From Phoronis australis (taxonomy: Eukaryota; Phoronida; Phoronidae): a DNA stretch of 64,000 nt. The stretch spans positions 814,075 through 878,074 of the forward strand of contig NMRA01000139.1 of the NCBI GenBank assembly GCA_002633005.1, read 5' to 3'. Positions within the stretch are counted from its first letter, which is position 1. Every line of letters begins with the position of its first letter. Below the pieces are notes generated by a model, which worked only from the letters and a program-made list of their open reading frames with translations, was not told where the DNA came from and searched no databases. This document shows positions 38,701-47,700 of the stretch, in pieces. A program made the position numbers and the translations under genes.

Positions 38701-41700
38701 GTGATATGACATAAAATTGTGGTCTGGTGAAACTGAGGACATGACACGGAAAACTAGTAGCCAATTCTTCAACATACTTGGAGATCGAAGGGAACGATTC
38801 GTTGGCTACAGCCGATTGTTGAGCTCCTGCAACGTCCGGGCTCGGGGTCTAATTAATGTACATGTACTGTACACGACGTCGAACACGAAAGCATCTTTGG
38901 ACTTTTCCACTCTGCTTTATGCAAACTCAAGATAAGTGTCTATTATTCTGCGCTCGAGTACATTAAAGTTTTTGCATCAGACTTTATACTTAAATGTTCA
39001 ACTTTTAATTAACCATTTCTAATTGGTACGTAGAACATAATGCAATTTCTTTTGAATAAGATACTGCCGAAGAACCTGCAGGGAGAATAGTACATAAATA
39101 TTTCATTCGAATGCATTCAGCTCTTTCTAAGCTGATGGGCAGCACAGGACTGAAACATGTGGCGAGCTATCGTCCCTCAGCCCCTATCGGGTGCGCCTCC
39201 CGTGTCCTGGGCGGCGAGGTATTGAAATAAATGGGGGGTTATGAACCCCCCCCAGCCATCTATGGTGCGCCGCCCATTATAGAATTCATTTACGTTAAAG
39301 TTTATTCGATGACTATTGATTAATCTTGGCAGGATTCCACAAACACTGTTACGAGATTAGTGAAATAAACAATTGGCCAAAGGATGAACTTGGTGTGGTG
39401 TGAAAAATGTTCTTGTGCCGGCAGATAAAACGGTGTTTTAGAACACCACTTTAGAGCACTGTACATAAACTAATTTTCAACACGTGCCGAATTTTTATCT
39501 AGCGTGGTAACGGAAGGACATTTATTGATACCAACGAACACGAATTTCTACAACCAACAATTCCATCCTTAAACTGGGGAAACAAAAAATGGTTTTGGTA
39601 ACAGAAATCCTATTTTGGGATTAGGCTGGGTGAGAAGGAAGTCCTGAGTTTGTCAGCGTTTACCAGAGCTTTAAAATCCGATACTGCTGAATGATTTTAT
39701 CGCCATTCTTTGGTTTGTAACTTTTTGGCAGAATTAACTGACACGGTTGCCAGTTTACATCAAAAGTAATAGAAACGCTTATAATGCAAGGTTACATGCC
39801 GTCATGCCTAATACACGTAGCACCCCGTAAAAGCGTCGGGCTGCCGCACATGGGAAAGTGAGTTCGAAACCGCCTTCATTCGTGACGGGTGTTGCAAAAT
39901 TTGTCCCTGCTGTGACCGTGAAAATTTGTACGTAATTAGTGTCATGGCAAAAACCATGTCCATGGATTTGAGCACTTGAGATGATTTAAAATACCCAACA
40001 ACAGGAATTACATATACCTGCGGTCACGTTGTATTAGGCGTGCGAGCAACAGTCGCTACAATCATCGTCTTTCCTAGATATTTATCGACACGCAGTTATT
40101 GAAATTTGCTCGTGAACACAACCATTTAGTAGGCCCTATGGCATAGTTCCGGATTGTTGTAAAACTCCTTCGAACTCTCACTCAACAGCCTCCGGGACCC
40201 ACCACCCACGACCCCCAAACCCCACGACCCACAACCCCTCTACCCATGACCTGTGGCAATAGATGTATCTTTGCGCTTTTTACCAACTTCGTGATCGTAT
40301 TTCCCATAAAATTTACTTACGCGCGAATCTACTCTGGCTTAACTCTGGTGGTTAAAAACAGAAAGTGGCGTCAGAACATGATCTGAAAAAGCGAATTTGT
40401 GAGCATGCTATCGTTGCCACGGAAATAGTTCCACGAGCGGCTATCAATGACGCTGTTCCACTAAACTAAAGGGAGAGGGTACGTTAACGTCAATGGACAC
40501 AATTTCACAATTTAATGATTTGCTTTTCGTTGTATACTCGTTCACAATATACTCCATGTAATGCTAAGATACTTTTTAGATAACAGTTTGTTTTTTCGAA
40601 CAGTATTTACTGAAGAAATTCCATAATCGTCGGTTCCTTGCACTTTCCCAAAAACCTTGAATCTGTCATTCACTGAAGAGCAGAGGAGTCGATAACAGTT
40701 TGCCGGCAACGTCATTTTGTAATATTGGTAGGTCTTTGATTTGATTGTCGCGTTGTTTTTTTCTGTTTTTGGCTTGAATTAAAACTTGCCGTATCAACTC
40801 TCTTAATTGCAAAAACAGGGAAAAACCAGCCGAGCTCACGGCCCTTCTCGTTGCTCCTGCAAGTCAGTGCTTGTTCTAAGTTCAGATCGAGTCGAGATTG
40901 TATATGGTCGTGGATGGAGAGGGTCGTGGGGTGCGGGGATAGATGTTTTTTAGGAAAATCCTATAGGTCCCACCATCTGGGCATATTCGTTCCTAAAAAA
41001 TGAGTTTCGAATACACTATCGTAGTTACGACCATGCGCGCGGCCTTTGACTCTACAAGGTCCTTGGGTCAAACCAAAATGCAACACGTTTGGGTGTCAAA
41101 GTGACGCATAGGGCTTTTGCAGTCATTTCCCGTATAACAGGAACGCAAGCCCAAAAACCAAAGGTGGAAAAACGGCGAGCTTTTTAGACATGGTGGGACC
41201 GGTATACTTGCTTGTAGCACTATGCCCACTTTTGAACTGAATCCGTTTAGTCTCTTGTCATAACCTGCATATGTGAGTTTCAATGTCTTAAATTATTTAG
41301 TTTGGTTATAAAATCATCAAAGCGTAAATTCATGTTGCCTACCTGACGTATTTCACACCGCTTGGGACAAAGACGTTCAAAAACAAACAATCCTCGCTGT
41401 ATTCTGGATTTGGAAGGTTAAGCCAAGTAGGTAACGGACTGGTTGTAAACTCGTAGCACTGTGCACCATATTCTGTGGCGTTTCTTACTCCAGACCATTT
41501 CGGGTGTGGTACAGGCGCCCTCCAACGGACTGGTGGCGCTGCATAAGGTATTCCGAGGTACTCTTCCCAATTTTGACCTAAAAAGGGAAATGTAAGTTGT
41601 GCGAATTCCATTAGTGTAATCGCAAAACACGCGGGTAATCTCAACACACAGCTTGCATCACAAATAACATCAGCAACAAGGTGTAAAAGAATTGACCTGG

Positions 41701-44700
41701 CTTGTGACCTGTTAGTGACCCTGAACATTTTGGATACTATCAAATCACAATGTACAACACCAGCTATGGCTGTTTGTTGGCCTGATTGAGACTGTCACTG
41801 AACCGAAGAAAACCGTACAGCTTCTTCCGAGACGTTGTTTATATTTCATTTCCCAATTTTTAACGTGGTTTTGTTGAATAATTGGTTTGGCAGGGGTGGC
41901 GCAGCACTGAAAAAGTGGGGGCTATATTCCCCAGTCCCCCCTGCAATGAACCGCCCACAGACCATGGGTGGCGCAGCATTGAAAAAAGTCGGGGCTACCG
42001 TATATCCCCCACCCCTATGGTGCGCCACTCATGTTAGGTACATACGTGCAACGGTAACAAGCGTTAAAATAGTATCACACATTGCATACAAGTAATGTAC
42101 AAACCGTCTTCGTGCTTCTGCGAGCCAAGGAGTGCGCCATTTTTAGTGTGTACCACTGTATCCCCGCTCATGTGTGGTGTAGACTCGACACATTTGTCCG
42201 CTGATGCTACTTCCGGAACTACTTCCCGCCAAAACGCCATCTGCTTTGACCGATAATGTTGAAGAGATCTGTTGGCACCCATGTTTACGTTGAATTCAAG
42301 ATAGTGTCTACTTTCTTTCGTGTACTTCATCCAGGTTAGTGCCGGCGTGATCGACGGGTCAATTAAGTTAGGGTTTCTGCAAGGGCGAAGAGAACAACTA
42401 TCTGTTTCGGCGTCAAACAAAATACGGGTGGTTATCAAAATAAATTACAACGACTTCGAGAGAACACTTCCTGATTCTGCCAATGTAAAACTAAGTTTTT
42501 TCCGTAAGTATTTGCCAGTTAAGCCAAGCTGTCCCAATTATGTATATTAGGAGTTTGGACAAAATGCGTGGAGCATCACTTTTGGGGATGACTAGATTAG
42601 GTTAGAACAGAAACGGAGTTTCGTCTTAAGGAAATGAATGGTAAAGTCTGTCAAAACTTTGTCGAATTTCGTCGTTGTCAAATTTATTTTGGGAAACTAG
42701 TGTATACATCGTTTGACAACTGGCTCCTTTAAGTTTGCTCATAAGCGCTGACTCACTTAGTTTGCAAATAGTCGTGCTGAAGACATTTGTGCGACACTTC
42801 ACGTCAGTAGTTGGTGCTGGAATGGTACTAAAGAGTGGTTTCCTTTTCTTCTAACAATGGATGTGGTAAAATTGCGCTTCACCTCCTAATAATAAAGTTG
42901 CCTTTTCCATTCTGGGATTTTATAGTTTTATTTGCATAAATATAATTTTACCTTGCACTCACGGACACTTCCAAGAAATGTTTTATTTTTATTATGGAAT
43001 TATGGATCAAAAGTGCTAATTACGGCACTTACGAATCCAGACATTAAAATGACCTCACTCAATGGACTTGTCACGAGCCTGGTTCACATAGCTCTGTAAG
43101 AGTCACAATCGCTACTGTTGGCAATTTGTTGCAGACCTTATTGTTAGTAACACCATTTTGATGTTGTGTTGTTACCTGTACATGTGCATGTGCGCACGAT
43201 TCACGGATTGTGTTATGCAGTGGATCCACGTAACTGACAGTTAAAGGATGAGATTTCATATGAATTATTTGAGACTGTGATGCGCTCATAAATGCTTAAT
43301 TAAACCTTTATCCTACAACTGTGAAGTCCAATTGCCTGTGGTTAGCCACCTTTAAAGAAACAGACCCGAAGACCTACGCGTGACTTATCACGGGGTGTCA
43401 TTGTATACGCCAAGCATGGTCAGTTGTTTGAAAGGCGGAAAATTTACGCTCTTGTCAACTTAGTGTGGAACGAGTTGAGACTAATTTCACAGGGACGACT
43501 TGTCTAAATCTAAAAATCTTGTCCTCAATTTAACGCGAGTTTACTGCTGTTTTAAGCTTGTTTTCGTACTTTTTATCTTAAATCGGACAAACACCCCCGT
43601 TCTGAGTTTCAAAAACTAACTCTACTTTACAATACTGAACATACTTAACACTATTAACTCGCACTCAACTTTTTACTTTCCTTAGATGAGTATCGAATGA
43701 GTTTGATGATGTAAATTACAGTGACAATCCGTGACTGTTCACGATTATGCTCGGCGAACAAAATGACACGCCATGACAAGTCAACTTATTAAGCCTGTTT
43801 TTTAATGTCACAAATCACATTTGTTTTGACTAAGGAGTAACTTGGGATCTATTTCATTACGTTGAGACAGGAGGCTAGTTCAGGGCGTACTCAAACAAGT
43901 GCTAAAGAACGGCCCATGACACCAATCTCTTGTGTCCTGCAGGTAGGGAAACGCGATGTTGAGTTCGCGTCGTTTAAAAAAACGTCCAGCTGATTCTAGT
44001 ACTCGTTGCGGAAAATATCAAATTCATGGGTGTATTTCTGAAGTCTATCCAACTTCCTTTCGTCGGAGTTGCAGTCCGGAGTAAATTTTCAGTGGTATTA
44101 GATGGTTGAATACACCGTGCAGTCGCAAAATTTTAAAATGCAAGGCAACACAAATACATGTATCATTAGAAATTCTAATCGTGCAAAAATGAGGTGAGAA
44201 AATTGCTTCCTGTGGCACCATGTTGTCGGCCAAACCAAGACGTTTAAGGGCAACTGTGTAATCACGACATGCACCTCCAATTGTTGTGATTTCTGTCGTG
44301 CCAGTATCAACGCAAAACAATATGTTCGGCCACGCCTTAAGATCTGTACATGTACTTGAGCTGTATTGCGGTATGAATTGGACGCCCAGCGCAAAAGTAG
44401 CACAAGAAAATGCCATAGAAATTGACTTAAACGTGCATGAAGGCTCGTAAAATGATAAATGGTGTTGCCTTTTCGCGCCCCTCTTTATCGCGTCAACACA
44501 AGAATACGTACAGTACCAAGGAACGAAGGGCACCGAACGCGTCATATTAAACAGGGTTAAGCGCGATTATGAAAATGAGTATACATGTACATGTACGTTT
44601 AAGCCAATTATCCAAAGCGTTCATTGTCCTATTAGCAAATTATGATATTGTTATGCGTGCTCGAAGCACATTCTGCCAACCATCGGCACGTACGCTGCTG

Positions 44701-47700
44701 TTCACCCGCTTTATATATTATCTTCTTGAAATACATGTATGTGCCATTTTGTCTAGACGCGCGAGTGATTTGCATACATGTACAACAGTAAGGTCAATTT
44801 ACACCGGAGATCTCAGCTGCAAGCCGATTAGTGTGGTGATTGCCACGCCCATAACAACTGCATTTGTACATGACTCATAATATAAAGTCTCTCTTCATCG
44901 AATATCAGAACTGACTTCATTTTTATCAAGAGGAGCACGATCACGTGCTGTCGTGGATGGTAGTCAGTCAGAAATCGACGTTTTTTTTCAAAGCCAACTT
45001 ACCGTGATGAATACATGTATTTGACTCCATCTTTGATAACTGATGAACGATTTGAAAACAATTATAAATGGAAAGGCAGTTTTGGTAGCAAATGGCGTAT
45101 TGTGAAAATTTCAATCAAGTTCGGTCATATATTTAGTTGACATTTGACTGGTTTAGTGCTAAACTTCGGTTGGCAAATATATCGCTAGATAGGACAATGG
45201 GGGGCGGAGCCTCGAAGGCGTGGGTTGCGCATGTTCTGCTCTAGCGCGAAGGCAAGTGACCTGTCAATGTTCGTGAAAACACGCAAGGTGAATATTAAAA
45301 TTTATGATTATTTAATCGAAAGCGTCCACCTGCTACATGTGCGTATATGCGCATGCATTGAACTGCGTGAGCATGGTCTTTTACGGGTTATATTAAATCG
45401 TGTTGTTTTTCGAGAATCCTCGGCAAGTCAAGAGCAACAATCCTGTGAGTGTAGCTCTTAGTGAACACTTTGGAAATATTCAAACTTAATGTGTTCATAA
45501 TTTGAAAGAGCATGATGCTTTTAAAATACCACAGAGTATACAAATTTTTCATGACGTCACAGGTTTTCAGCGATGTGAAACTGAATAAATAAAACCACGA
45601 AAATGCTCATCATAGCTTGATGGGTTATACACAAGGAACTCCCAGCGAAGCGTCGTTGAAAACACGTGCTCGCACAATTTGAATTTAAAGGAGAATGCCA
45701 CCCGATTTAATTATTCCTTTTTACCGTCTTAATCGGTCTATATACACATCGCCTCTTATACGGTCGACCTCACCGTGCCGAGAGGTGTCGTGTTAACCTT
45801 AGAGGAAAGTGAGAAACGACGCAGCGACGTAAGTGGTTCGTCTGCAGAGTGAATGCCGCTATATTGCGGTGCATCGTTCCCGCTTCTCCAAATTATGGAG
45901 GTGCGGAGAAAGCGGGTATATCGTTTTTTCGACGTTCTCGAGAGCCCGAAATGTTTAGGAGGTGGCTCGCGGTGGTGAAGAAAGAAAGGTACGCTGTTAA
46001 TTGCAAGTATGAGGTCGTGAAACATCTCCGTGTCTGTGGCCGGCATTTCGTCGACAGTTATTTCTCTGACGAATTCCGGCTTACCGAAGAACTATCCATG
46101 CGTTTCGTTGCCTGTGCATGTTCACGGCGCCTCTCTAGAATTTCTCAATCAGTGCATTCCGGTTCGAATTGATAGCGTGTGAAACCTAACGATCCGACCC
46201 GTGAAGTCTTCGTCGGCTGATTGAGCTCTTGACTAACTAAGTCGGGATTGGCGCCGGGTCAGTTGCCATGTAGACGTTTATTATTCTTCGTTCTGTTTCA
46301 AAAAGAATTACTCTCAACCTAACCAATGCTTATATCAAACTGAAACAAAGTCTTTCTCATTAGATACAATGTTAATGCCTTTGCAGTATTCGTGAGTGCA
46401 TATGTTAAGAAGCCAGCAATGAAGGAACCTGTGCGTAACCGGCTTTTCATGCCGGCAATAAAGGTAATTGACCGGCTACCGAGGCCATGTGACCGAATGC
46501 TAATTCAGTGTTTGCTGACAAAAAGCAGTTGTGAAACAATTACCCGATTTTCTGTGCTATGGTCACATGATTTAGGGAATCTTGATTTAGAAATACAATT
46601 ACATTGTTCAAATCATTGTTGTTGTACAACCTTTGCCCAGACGGTTTGTGGAAGGGGAACCAGACTTCGCGGTCCACGACAAGTAAATTGATTTTCAGTT
46701 TCGTGGCTAATTCACATTATTTTTGGCTCACTATTATAGCCTTTTCGTGACTGGAGGTTTAGTTCCCAAGTCAAGCTGGTTTATGTTCGTGCCAGTCCCG
46801 GCGGCAGTGACGGGCCTGATCGAGTTCCGAGCCACTGGCCGGGATAACAATTGATTCAGTCCGGCCGCGACGGGCCTGATCGGGTTCCGAGCCACTGGCC
46901 GGGATAACAATTGATTCAATCCGGCCGCAACGGGCCTCATCGGGTTCCGAGCCACTGGTCGAGATAACAAGCATTTTGTGTGTTAAGTACTCAAAAAACC
47001 ACAAGTCTAAACAACACAATTCTAGATTCTCCTGTCTGTATTTCACGGAAGAATACTTCGAACTTGTCTCCGAACAGACCCCGATCTTCTGCTATGGACC
47101 TTGGTAAATTGGCCTGCCGAACTTTGTAGGCTACGGTGTGTCCAAATACCAATAAATCCGTAACAGCGAAATAAAACAACATGTTTTTATAAGAACTTGG
47201 TGTGTTTTTAAGGGTTTTCCATCAAAGTTTGATTATTTATAGGTGTTATTTGGTGAATTCAAGCGATAACCTGACACCAGTAACCCGTGTTGTGAACTGC
47301 TGACCAGACTGCGTGTGAAACCAATTTCGTCATTGGATAAGTTCAACACCTCCATCTGCCGTCAGGTGTCAGGTAACGCAACCGAACGTGCCGTTACAGA
47401 GGAGAACTGCTCGATTTAAATTGATACAAAATAGGTTGTTTTTTGGGTGGCATTCTCATTTAATGTCATTATGATGGTGTTTTTCATTTCGGTTCTCGAA
47501 ATCAGGGGCCTGCTACAAATAAATGACTTAATCTCATCTTTGATTTAAGTTTAAAACTTGTCTTAACTTTCAAGTTTCCACATCTAGTAAGTTAGTCAAA
47601 ACTAAGACAAAACTTAAGTCGCAAAGTGTACTGCGAATCATACATATTCTTACCATGGTATAACTAGTTTTGCTAGCTTTGCAGGAGATCATCTAACACA

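Larger units (their letters stand above)
37684..41342. other. Esterase intron 3 downstream of nested gene 2
   Basis: Holds the gene 2 3' end, a family B MITE (39208-39276) and the dispersed repeat of about 680 bp (40195-40845). No exon is recognised on either strand. Confidence 0.6.

Noticed and set aside
14595-42376. Two separate single-domain esterase genes instead of one tandem gene
   Set aside because: Exon 42376-42105 contains the end of domain 1 and the start of domain 2 in one open frame, and no signal peptide or new start is seen before domain 2.
44045-44545. 166-codon open frame on the minus strand with several cysteines
   Set aside because: No domain, no signal peptide at its start and no splice partner of matching phase. 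It lies inside esterase intron 1 with other frames also open nearby.
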